Of a stretch of DNA of 8,490 nt, positions 1 to 7,977 are shown piece by piece. A program made the translations under genes and the position numbers. How positions within the stretch are numbered: position 1 is the first letter of the stretch; the number at the start of each line of letters is the position of its first letter. Below the pieces are notes generated by a model. The model worked only from the letters and a program-made list of their open reading frames with translations. It had not been told where the DNA came from and made no database searches. The DNA comes from Ectopseudomonas composti (GTDB lineage: Bacteria; Pseudomonadota; Gammaproteobacteria; Pseudomonadales; Pseudomonadaceae): positions 1 through 8,490 of the forward strand of contig CAMPIF010000164.1 in assembly GCA_946886245.1 (NCBI GenBank), written 5' to 3'.

Positions 1-233
1 TAGGCGGCCAGCTTCAGGCGCAGGCGCGCGAGGCTCTGGTAGTCGGCGGCGAACAGTTCCGGCTGGATGCCCAGCAGGTTGCCGCGCGGACCGGGCTCGC
101 CGATATCCAGCGCGACCTGGCTGCGCAGGTCGGACAGGTAATGGCTGCTGGGGCGCTGCTCGATCCAGTGGACGTAGCTGCCGAGACCGGTCAGCAGTGC
201 GAGCGCGAGCAGGAGGGTGATCAGTAGGCGCAT
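1..233 (-). CDS. Putative nitrilase-superfamily (carbon-nitrogen) hydrolase, N-terminal part only
   Basis: Reading leftward from the ATG at 233, 77 codons are open to the window edge, so the C-terminal bulk is missing. The protein begins with a basic residue and a long Leu/Ala stretch (about residues 2-18), which is a signal peptide or membrane anchor. It continues with a polar stretch containing HYLSDLRSQVALD (about 32-44) and GNLLGIQPELF. This N-terminus resembles, from memory, exported Pseudomonas proteins annotated as carbon-nitrogen hydrolases, but the Glu-Lys-Cys catalytic residues would lie outside the window, so the family call is tentative. There is no clear Shine-Dalgarno sequence in front of the ATG, only an A-rich stretch. 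The gene is divergent from fadH and shares its 200-bp control region. What is certain is a genuine exported or anchored protein start; the enzyme class is an inference. Confidence 0.5.
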   Translation of the reverse strand, partial: MRLLITLLLALALLTGLGSYVHWIEQRPSSHYLSDLRSQVALDIGEPGPRGNLLGIQPELFAADYQSLARLRLKLAA

Positions 234-298
234 GGTTTTTTTCGGCTTGATTGCGGTGCAGGTTAGGTCGGTCGAGCCGCGCTGCCAAGATCTGTTGC

Positions 299-2467
<2,169 letters not shown>

Positions 2468-2472
2468 TGACG

Positions 2473-2503
2473 ACGCCCCGCCTAGTGCGGGGCGTTTGCT
2501 TTC
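2473..2503 (+). terminator. Rho-independent terminator after fadH
   Basis: ACGCCCCGC (2473-2481) and GCGGGGCGT (2487-2495) form a perfect 9-bp GC-rich stem with a five-base loop, six bases after the fadH stop codon. The tail TTGCTTTCT is T-rich but interrupted, so some readthrough into the following small gene is possible. Confidence 0.85.
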
Positions 2504-2530
2504 TGGCCTGAAAACAACAAGGAGAAGCCG

Positions 2531-2962
2531 ATGTCTCTCAATGCCCAGCTACAGCCTGCCGCTGCGACCAGTCTCGAACGCTGGCACCAGTTCGTTGCCG
2601 CCAAGGACCTGAGCGCCTTGCCCGAGTTGCTGCACCCTCAGGCCGTATTCCGTTCGCCCATGGCGCACACCCCGTATCCGGGCGCGCAGGCGGTCAATCT
2701 GATCCTCAATACCGTGCTCAAGGTGTTCGAGGATTTCGCCTATCACCGCGAACTGGCTACTGCCGACGGCCTCAGCGTGGTGCTGGAGTTTTCCGCGAAG
2801 GTAGGCGGGCGCGAGTTGAAGGGCATCGACATGATTCGCTTCGACGACTCGGGGCGAATCGTCGAGTTCGAGGTGATGGTGCGCCCGATGAGCGGGCTGC
2901 AGGCGCTCGGCGCGGAAATGGCGCAGCGACTTGCGCCCTTTCTCGCAGCCGCCAAGGGCTGA
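2531..2962 (+). CDS. Nuclear transport factor 2 (SnoaL-like) family protein
   Basis: This is a 143-aa soluble protein with the size and pattern of a single NTF2-like alpha+beta cone. An N-terminal helix contains ERWHQFVAAKD (16-26), then LLHPQAVFRSP (33-43), a typical turn into the first strands, and the C-terminal half contains alternating strands (VVLEFSAKVGG, then MIRFDDSGRIVEFEVMVRP). The family includes isomerases, hydrolases, binding proteins and many of unknown role; no residues here point to one reaction. Translation starts at an ATG five bases after a good AAGGAGAA site. The gene follows the fadH terminator by only 35 bp, leaving little room for a separate promoter, so it probably depends on readthrough or on a promoter inside fadH. 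Co-occurrence with fadH might hint at acyl-CoA or lipid chemistry, but that is speculative. It faces the TAXI gene with eight bases between stop codons. Confidence 0.85.
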   Translation: MSLNAQLQPAAATSLERWHQFVAAKDLSALPELLHPQAVFRSPMAHTPYPGAQAVNLILNTVLKVFEDFAYHRELATADGLSVVLEFSAKVGGRELKGIDMIRFDDSGRIVEFEVMVRPMSGLQALGAEMAQRLAPFLAAAKG

Positions 2963-2970
2963 CGGGCGCT

Positions 2971-3927
2971 CTACTTGAGAACCCCCACCTCGCGATAGAA
3001 GCGCTCGGCGCCGGGATGCAGCGGAATCGGCAGGCCACGGGTGGCGCGCTCCAACCTGATGTCCCTGGCGGCCGGGTGCGCTTCGGCCAGGCGGTCGAGG
3101 TTCTCGAAGAGAAACCTGGTCATCTGATAGGCCACGGCGTCGGAAACGCTGGTCTGGCTGACCAGAACGTTGGTGATGGTCGCCGTCGTCACGTCGTTGG
3201 CCTGGCCCTTGTAGGTGCCGGCAGGGATGGTGCCCGACTGATAGGCGCTGCTGCCGATACGTGACACCACTTGCTCGGGAATGGCGACGAAGGTGATTGG
3301 CACGCGCTCGGCCAAGTCGCGAATCGCCGCCATGCCCAGGCCGGCCGACTGCAGGGTGGCGTCCAGTTGGCCTTTCTCGATCAGTTCGACCGATTCGGCG
3401 TAGGGCTTGAACTCCACGTGGCCCATATCCTCGTAGCTCAGACCCGCAGCCTTGAAGATGGCCCTGGCGTTGAGCTCGGTGCCCGAGCGCGGCGCCCCGA
3501 CGGAAATGCGTTTGCCGCGCAGATCTTCCAGGCTGGTGATCCCCGATGCCTTGCTGGCGACGATCTGGATGTAGTTCGGGTAGATCCCGGCGATGGCGCG
3601 CAGGCGGTCACGCGGGGCTCTGAAGCCGGCTTCTTCATCGCCTTTCCAGGCATCGGCAACGGAGTCGCCAAGGGCGAAGGCCAGTTGGCCGCGGGCGATC
3701 TGCAGCAGGTTGAGATTCTCCACCGAAGCCTTGGTGGCCCGCACGCTGGTGGTCGAGTCTGCGATGCGCTCGCCATAAAGGTCGGACAGGCTCATGCCCA
3801 GTGGGTAGTAAACGCCGCTGGTGCCGCCGGTGAGGATGTTGATCGAGGTCGGGCCGGCGTGAGCGTTGGGGCTGGTGGCCAGAATCGCGGCAGCGGCAAG
3901 CAGGCCAAGGCGCTTGGCTAAGTGCAT
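2971..3927 (-). CDS. TAXI-family TRAP transporter solute-binding protein (orphan)
   Basis: This periplasmic binding protein is of the TAXI type, which deliver solutes (for known cases glutamate, 2-oxoglutarate or similar acids) to TRAP membrane subunits. From the ATG at 3927 it is 318 aa, with a signal peptide (basic KR at 5-6, Leu/Ala core, cleavage probably after Ala-His-Ala at 22-24). Mature-protein hallmarks are LTGGTSGVYYPLG near the start (about 32-44), then SVGAPRSGTELNA in the middle, followed by an amphipathic C-terminal half ending GAERFYREVGVLK. An ATG two codons upstream (3933) is only one base from the GGAG, whereas 3927 is seven bases away, so 3927 is preferred. No DctQ- or DctM-like membrane gene is within the window on either side, so its partner is elsewhere or it has another use. 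Upstream lies a sigma-54 type promoter. The substrate cannot be read from the sequence. Confidence 0.9.
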   Translation of the reverse strand: MHLAKRLGLLAAAAILATSPNAHAGPTSINILTGGTSGVYYPLGMSLSDLYGERIADSTTSVRATKASVENLNLLQIARGQLAFALGDSVADAWKGDEEAGFRAPRDRLRAIAGIYPNYIQIVASKASGITSLEDLRGKRISVGAPRSGTELNARAIFKAAGLSYEDMGHVEFKPYAESVELIEKGQLDATLQSAGLGMAAIRDLAERVPITFVAIPEQVVSRIGSSAYQSGTIPAGTYKGQANDVTTATITNVLVSQTSVSDAVAYQMTRFLFENLDRLAEAHPAARDIRLERATRGLPIPLHPGAERFYREVGVLK

Positions 3928-3934
3928 GGGCATT

Positions 3935-3938
3935 CTCC
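3935..3938 (-). promoter_or_regulatory. Ribosome binding site that decides the TAXI gene start
   Basis: On the minus strand GGAG is followed by A, ATG (3933), CCC, ATG (3927). The first ATG is only one base away, too close for normal initiation; the second has the ideal seven-base spacing. The shorter 318-aa product is therefore favoured. Confidence 0.65.
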
Positions 3939-4083
3939 GTTATTGTTATTTTTGGGCCAAGGGTGCGTCAGTGATGCGCAGGCAGTTTTCTGGTGCCGGG
4001 AGAGGCCCCCGCGAAGCGGATTGAGGGATGAGGGTTGGCAGTGAAGTGATGGCGGAACATGGCTGACCTCTTGTCTTTTTTAT

Positions 4084-4154
4084 CAGTCCGACCACGCGAC
4101 ATGCGCGCGGGCTTGCATGTCCTAGAGCAGGTGACGTGCCAGGTTGTCGGACCA
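4084..4154. repeat. Paired GTCNGACCAC sites, GntR/FadR-like half-palindromes
   Basis: CAGTCCGACCA (4084-4094) and TTGTCGGACCA (4144-4154) share a core differing at one base and are centred 60 bp apart, one on each side of the sigma-54 promoter. The second fits the published TNGTNNNACNA pattern of FadR-subfamily GntR operators exactly; the first misses only its first base. Such a pair could bind a repressor with looping, but no GntR gene is in view, so this is a motif match only. Confidence 0.35.
4126..4142 (-). promoter_or_regulatory. Sigma-54 (RpoN) promoter for the TAXI gene
   Basis: Read on the minus strand this is CTGGCACGTCACCTGCT. The accepted sigma-54 consensus is YTGGCACGNNNNTTGCW. 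All eight bases of the -24 element match, the N4 gap is exact, and the -12 element matches four of five bases (C for the first T). The invariant GG and GC are ten bases apart, as required. Transcription would start near 4115, giving a leader of about 188 bases before the start codon at 3927. Sigma-54 control implies an AAA+ enhancer-binding activator and often nitrogen or carbon-acid regulation, which would fit a TRAP-type binding protein. The match is direct; its function is inferred. Confidence 0.65.
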
Positions 4155-4385
4155 CCGGTCTAGAGCGGGTGGACCTAATGATTCTGACTGAAGTAGGCGA
4201 AATTCCGCTTATGTGGTGGGGGTAAAAAGCAAGAATCCGCCGATCTTGTCGTGCCTGGCAGGCGAGGGTTCATCCCGCCGGATCGGGTCGCTGGCCGCTT
4301 TCGTACTTTCCGGCCTTGTCACATTTTTGCGCTAAGCGGTGGTCTATTCGGTCTGGATCGCAGAGTGAGTGCCAACCCAGTCACA

Positions 4386-4413
4386 TTGCTGTGGTCGGGT
4401 TTTCCCCTAGACT
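4386..4413 (+). promoter_or_regulatory. Possible sigma-70 promoter for the coiled-coil/PLP/CNB operon
   Basis: TTGCTG (3 of 6 consensus bases) and TAGACT (4 of 6) are 16 bp apart, about 97 bases before the first start codon of the rightward operon. The match is weak and made by eye; it is recorded because no better promoter is seen in the gap. Confidence 0.25.
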
Positions 4414-4439
4414 TGTCCCGGATATCAAGGACGATATCA

Positions 4440-4466
4440 GTGCCAGAGTATGCGCTGCTCTGGCAC
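4440..4466 (+). other. Hairpin in the leader of the coiled-coil gene
   Basis: GTGCCAGAG (4440-4448) and CTCTGGCAC (4458-4466) pair perfectly over 9 bp; one G-U and one A-U pair extend the stem to 11 bp with a five-base loop. No T-run follows on either strand, so it is not a simple terminator. It ends 43 bases before the start codon and could be an operator palindrome or a structured leader element. Confidence 0.5.
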
Positions 4467-4509
4467 GCGACTATGCGCGCGTATTCCCGGTTGGTCCAGA
4501 GGGTCCTCA

Positions 4510-5877
4510 ATGAGCATGCAGAACAAGCCGCAGATGGTGGAAGCCGTGATGTTCTTCAGTGAACGCGGTATCTGCAAACAGATGATGTTCCCTGAGTTCG
4601 AAGCCTTGCTCGATGGTGTGGTGAACATGCCCGAGTTCGCCGACGAACAGATGCGCGCGGTATTCGTGGTGATCAACCCGCGCCTGCTGGTCAGGGCGGC
4701 GGTATTCTTCTTTCTGGATTTCGACGAGGACGGTCGCCCCGACAAGGGCTGGAACATTCCTTTGCAACACCTGGCCGAGCGTGCCGGCCGTGGCCCGGAC
4801 CTGGGCGCCGGGCCGATTCGCCTGGCCTGTCGCAGTCAGTGTCCGGTGTCCTGGCATCAGATGCATCTGTGGGACCCCAGCCTGGCACCCGCACAGAATG
4901 ATCTGGTATTGCTGCGCGATGCAGTCAAGCGCAATCAGCTCGGACTCCTGATCGAGGACGACAGTGCTCAGTCGGTGGTTGCCGAGCGTTTGCAGGTAGC
5001 TTCCGAAGACAAATGGTATGCGCCCGATCCGGCCAAGGAAGTGGCCGAGCAACTGGCGCAGAAGATGGATCAGGAGCATCGTGCCAAGACCGCGCAACTG
5101 ATTCAGCAGCAGCGTCTGCGCATCACCAGCCTGACCCAGCAGCATGAAGACGAACTGGCCAAGTTCAAACTGGCCAGCGAGGAGCAGAGCAAGAATCTGC
5201 AGGCGCAGATCCATGGGCTGCATCAGGCGCTGCGCCAGCAGGAGGAGCTCAACGCCAACCTCAAGGCGCAACTGGTCGCCCAGGCCGAGAGCTTCCAGAG
5301 CAGCCGTGAGGACATGACTCAACAACTGCGTGCCCTCGAGCGTCACGGTCGTACCGAGGGCGATATCCTGCGCGCGCAGTTCGAGGGCGAAATGCGCGCC
5401 AAGGTCGTTGCGGCCGTGGCGGAGTACAAGGAGCAGATCGCCATACGCGACGTCGAACTGGCCTATCGCAACGAGCTGGATGCCCAGTTGCAGTCCGAAA
5501 TCGAACGCCTCAAGCGTGAGCGCGATGCATTCGCCAGTCAGGGCGCCGACCAGGTGCTCGATCGCCTGGCCAAGCTTGGCGTGGTGTTCGTGGTCTACCA
5601 CCCCGGTGCCGGGCACCTGACCATTCCCCTGCAGGATGTCGCCCGCTATCAGGACAACCCCATGGCCTACGCCGCGGGCAAATGCTTCGTTTCCGAAGAG
5701 CAGTATCGCCACTGGTTGGCACATTATCAGCAGCCCAGCTGCGACGCGTCCTTGCCCAGCGGGGAGCGCTGCGCCATTCCCATCGACCGCATCGATACGC
5801 CCAGCCGTTTCACTTTGGGTGATTCGAACTGCTGCGCGCGGCACAAGGCCAGTAGCCGTCTGCGTACTGTCGGCTGA
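4510..5877 (+). CDS. Uncharacterised coiled-coil protein with Cys/His-rich C-terminus
   Basis: The 455-aa product has three parts. Residues 1-170 are a mixed, probably folded domain with an FFSERGICKQ motif near the start, a hydrophobic segment RAAVFFFLDFDEDGRPDKGW, and the conserved-looking LACRSQCPVSWHQMHLWDP. Residues about 174-345 are a long Gln/Glu/Lys/Arg-rich coiled coil with heptad-like leucines. Residues 350-455 form a compact tail with LGVVFVVYHPG and Cys411, Cys421, Cys441, Cys442 and His445, a possible metal site. There is no signal peptide and no Walker motif, so although such proteins are sometimes labelled chromosome-partitioning or SMC-like, nothing here supports an ATPase. 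Start: the ATG at 4510 has GAGGG six bases upstream; an in-frame ATG at 4450 lies inside the hairpin and lacks a site. It is first in a probable operon; the next gene starts two bases after its stop. Function unknown. Confidence 0.85.
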   Translation: MSMQNKPQMVEAVMFFSERGICKQMMFPEFEALLDGVVNMPEFADEQMRAVFVVINPRLLVRAAVFFFLDFDEDGRPDKGWNIPLQHLAERAGRGPDLGAGPIRLACRSQCPVSWHQMHLWDPSLAPAQNDLVLLRDAVKRNQLGLLIEDDSAQSVVAERLQVASEDKWYAPDPAKEVAEQLAQKMDQEHRAKTAQLIQQQRLRITSLTQQHEDELAKFKLASEEQSKNLQAQIHGLHQALRQQEELNANLKAQLVAQAESFQSSREDMTQQLRALERHGRTEGDILRAQFEGEMRAKVVAAVAEYKEQIAIRDVELAYRNELDAQLQSEIERLKRERDAFASQGADQVLDRLAKLGVVFVVYHPGAGHLTIPLQDVARYQDNPMAYAAGKCFVSEEQYRHWLAHYQQPSCDASLPSGERCAIPIDRIDTPSRFTLGDSNCCARHKASSRLRTVG

Positions 5878-5879
5878 TC

Positions 5880-6821
5880 TTGCCCATACGCATTCCCCCC
5901 TGGCACCCGCAGGCGCCGCTACAACCTCTGCAACTGGACTGGCTCGAGGCGGCTGGCGTCGAGCTCGCCTGTCTGCGTCTGGATCTTGTCGATCCACTGG
6001 TGTCCGGCAACAAGTGGTTCAAGCTCGCGCCCTATCTTCAACAGGCCGCTGCGGCCGGCGCGCAGGGGTTGATCAGCCTGGGTGGTGCACACTCCAATCA
6101 TTTGCATGCGCTGGCTGCGGCGGGCCGGCGTTTCGGCTTCGCCACGGTTGGTCTGTTGCGTGGTGAACCGCAGCAGACCCCGACCGTCGATGATCTGCAG
6201 CGCATGGGCATGGCGCTGCACTGGCTGGGTTACGGCGGTTACCGTGCGCGCCATCAGCCGGACTTCTGGGCGCCCTGGCTCGCCCGCTATCCGGGGTTCC
6301 AAGCGGTCGGCGAGGGTGGTCTGGGGCTTCAGGGCGCCAGAGGTTGCAGCGGCCTGGTGACGATGGCCGAAGCGCAGCTGGCGGATATCGGCTGGTCTGA
6401 TTTCGATGCCTGGTGGCTGGCTACGGGGACCGGCACCACCCTGGCTGGTGTACTGCTGGGTGATGTTCGGCGCAGCGTGTTCGGCGCACAGGCGGTACCG
6501 GGCGACCACGGCGTCGCCACTCAGGTCGGCAGATTGCTGAACGAGGCCGGGACGTCGGCGCGGCGCTACCAACTGATCGAAGCCGCGCGCGGCGGTTTTG
6601 CGCGCCTCGACGAGCCACTGCGCCAGTTCATTCTGGACACCGAGCAGGCCAGCGGTGTGCCGCTGGAGCCTGTGTATACCGGCAAGGCGCTCATGGCGCT
6701 GCGCGACTTCTGCAAGAGCGGTCAACTTGCGCGCGGCAGTCGGCTGATATTCATTCATACTGGCGGCTTGCAAGGGCGTCGGGTGTTGATGGGCGCCAGC
6801 GCCGACTACACTCAGGTCTGA
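5880..6821 (+). CDS. PLP-dependent D-cysteine desulfhydrase / ACC deaminase family enzyme
   Basis: This is a 313-aa fold-type II PLP enzyme. Lys45 in SGNKWFKL is the expected Schiff-base lysine, HSNH (71-74) lies in the substrate loop, and ATGTGTT (181-187) is the phosphate-binding loop. The family splits into ACC deaminases (ACC to 2-oxobutyrate and ammonia) and D-cysteine desulfhydrases (D-cysteine to pyruvate, sulfide and ammonia). In Pseudomonas ACC deaminase the deciding residues are Glu295 after the catalytic Tyr294, and Leu322. Here the equivalents are Tyr266-Thr267 (PVYTGKA) and Thr294 (IHTGG), so desulfhydrase or a related activity is more likely than ACC deamination. The start is a TTG two bases after the upstream stop, without a visible Shine-Dalgarno site, implying translational coupling; no ATG or GTG further in preserves the conserved N-terminus. 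Length is a little short of the roughly 330-340 aa usual in the family. The exact substrate is unproven. Confidence 0.85.
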   Translation: MPIRIPPWHPQAPLQPLQLDWLEAAGVELACLRLDLVDPLVSGNKWFKLAPYLQQAAAAGAQGLISLGGAHSNHLHALAAAGRRFGFATVGLLRGEPQQTPTVDDLQRMGMALHWLGYGGYRARHQPDFWAPWLARYPGFQAVGEGGLGLQGARGCSGLVTMAEAQLADIGWSDFDAWWLATGTGTTLAGVLLGDVRRSVFGAQAVPGDHGVATQVGRLLNEAGTSARRYQLIEAARGGFARLDEPLRQFILDTEQASGVPLEPVYTGKALMALRDFCKSGQLARGSRLIFIHTGGLQGRRVLMGASADYTQV

Positions 6822-6843
6822 CCAGCGGAGCCTGGAAATCCTC

Positions 6844-7953
6844 ATGAGCGAACCCCTTACCCCCGAACAACTGCGCAGCCTGACGCCGCTCAACGCGCTC
6901 TCCGCGCAGCAGTGGCGCGAGTTGCGGAGCCAGTTGGTGCCGCAGCCCCTGCTGGCCGGGCAATTGCTGTTTCGTCAGGGCGATCAGGCGCGTCTGACCT
7001 GCTATCTGCTGGCCGGCGAGTTGCAGCTGCAGGATGCCGAGGGCAGGACGCAGAGGGTGCAGGCCGGCAGCGAGATCAGTTGCCATCCCCTGTCACCCGG
7101 TCTGCCCAGATTGCATGACGCCCGTGCCTTGAGCGATGTCAGCGTGCTGATGATCGACAGTGTCACGCTCGATCGCCTGCTGACCTGGCGCCTTGCGCAT
7201 CAGGACCTGTTGCTGGCGCTGCAGCACAGTGGCGCCGATGTCGAGTGGCTGGAGCGGTTGCTGGAAAACCCCTTGTTTGCCAAGGTGCCGCCGGCCAACG
7301 TGCAGAACATGCTCGCTCGCCTGCATAAGGTCGAGCTGGCGGCTGGCAGCCAGATTATCGAAGAGGGTGCCGCTGGCGATTGCTGCTATTTCCTGGAAAG
7401 CGGCCGCGCCGAGGTGATCCGGGGCGCTGGTAGCGAGCACCAGGTGCTGGCGGAGCTGGAGGTTGGCGCCTGTTTCGGCGAGGAGGCCCTGCTTGCCGAT
7501 CGGCCGCGAAATGCCACGGTGACCATGGTCGAGGCCGGCAGTGTGCTGCGTCTGGATCGTCAGGATTTCTTTGCCCTGCTCAAGGCGCCGGTGGTGGCCG
7601 AAGTATCGCTGGGAGAGGGCGCCAGGCTGTTGACGCAGGGTGCACAATGGCTGGATGTGCGGCTGCTGGAAGAGTACGAGAAGGCGCATGCGCCGCAATC
7701 GCTGCATATGCCGCTGCAACTGTTGCGCCTGAAGGCGCGCCTGCTGGAGCGATCACGTACCTACCTGTGCTACTGCGACAGTGGCAAGCGCAGCAGCAGC
7801 GCGGTGTTTCTGCTTTCGCAACTGGGCTACAGCGTTTACGCCTTGCGCGGTGGCCTGGACGCCCTGCCTGCGGTGCAACGTGATGCGCTGCTCTGCGAAA
7901 GCGGCGCAGGGTATCTGGCGCGTTCCGGCGGGCGGACCGAGCGTAGCCGTTGA
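6844..7953 (+). CDS. Tandem cyclic-nucleotide-binding domains fused to a rhodanese domain
   Basis: The 369-aa cytosolic protein has three domains. Residues about 14-120 form a first cyclic-nucleotide-binding beta-roll (AGQLLFRQGD, CYLLAGELQL) that lacks a phosphate-binding cassette, so it is probably structural. Residues about 140-250 form a second one with a complete cassette, FGEEALLADRPRNATV (211-226), aligning without gaps to the protein kinase A cassette, with Glu213 and Arg222 as the expected ribose and phosphate contacts. Residues about 255-350 are a rhodanese domain: QWLDVRLLEEYEKAH at its start, then the active-site loop CDSGKRS with catalytic Cys311, then GYSVYALRGGLDAL. A plausible reading is sulfur transfer or persulfide sensing gated by cAMP or cGMP; there is no DNA-binding domain, unlike Crp. 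It begins 22 bases after the PLP gene stop, with GGAAA five bases before the ATG, and ends the operon. Confidence 0.85.
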   Translation: MSEPLTPEQLRSLTPLNALSAQQWRELRSQLVPQPLLAGQLLFRQGDQARLTCYLLAGELQLQDAEGRTQRVQAGSEISCHPLSPGLPRLHDARALSDVSVLMIDSVTLDRLLTWRLAHQDLLLALQHSGADVEWLERLLENPLFAKVPPANVQNMLARLHKVELAAGSQIIEEGAAGDCCYFLESGRAEVIRGAGSEHQVLAELEVGACFGEEALLADRPRNATVTMVEAGSVLRLDRQDFFALLKAPVVAEVSLGEGARLLTQGAQWLDVRLLEEYEKAHAPQSLHMPLQLLRLKARLLERSRTYLCYCDSGKRSSSAVFLLSQLGYSVYALRGGLDALPAVQRDALLCESGAGYLARSGGRTERSR

Positions 7954-7977
7954 TCGGCGCTGGCTCCGTGGCAAGCC

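Larger units (their letters stand above)
3928..4509. other. 582-bp divergent intergenic region with regulatory sequence, no convincing gene
   Basis: This gap lies between the leftward TAXI gene and the rightward coiled-coil operon. The left half holds a sigma-54 promoter, two GTCNGACCAC sequences (4086-4095, 4146-4155) and two CTAGAGC(A/G)GGTG sequences (4122-4133, 4160-4171). The right half holds a weak sigma-70 candidate (TTGCTG 4386-4391, 16-bp spacer, TAGACT 4408-4413) and a hairpin at 4440-4466. Short open frames occur on both strands, but they lack ribosome binding sites and the G/C third-position bias of the real genes, so none is called. No tRNA or recognised structured RNA is seen. 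Confidence 0.6.

Noticed and set aside
3271..3921. 216-codon plus-strand frame opposite the TAXI gene
   Set aside because: Gly/Ala/Val-rich shadow of a gene with a signal peptide and TAXI motifs on the minus strand.
3946..4155. 69-codon minus-strand frame upstream of the TAXI gene
   Set aside because: No ribosome site, poor codon bias, and it overlaps the sigma-54 promoter region.
4431..4445. Idea that the leader hairpin is a terminator for the TAXI side
   Set aside because: It lies upstream, not downstream, of the TAXI gene, and no T-run follows the stem on either strand.
4460..4479. Second sigma-54-like sequence (CTGGCACGCGACTATGC) in front of the coiled-coil gene
   Set aside because: The GG and GC are 11 rather than 10 bases apart and the -12 part is TATGC; the TGGCAC is already explained by the hairpin arm.
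4510..5877. SMC/ParA-type chromosome partitioning ATPase
   Set aside because: The coiled coil is there, but no Walker A, Walker B or signature motif is visible in either end domain.
4507..5997. 496-codon open frame antisense to the coiled-coil gene
   Set aside because: It is a shadow of high-GC coding sequence on the plus strand; low-complexity composition and no ribosome site.
5919..6893. 324-codon open frame antisense to the PLP gene
   Set aside because: It covers a gene with clear PLP-enzyme motifs on the other strand and spans its junction with the next gene; no family features.
6844..7953. Crp/Fnr-type transcription factor
   Set aside because: The region after the second nucleotide-binding domain is a rhodanese with an active-site cysteine loop, not a helix-turn-helix.
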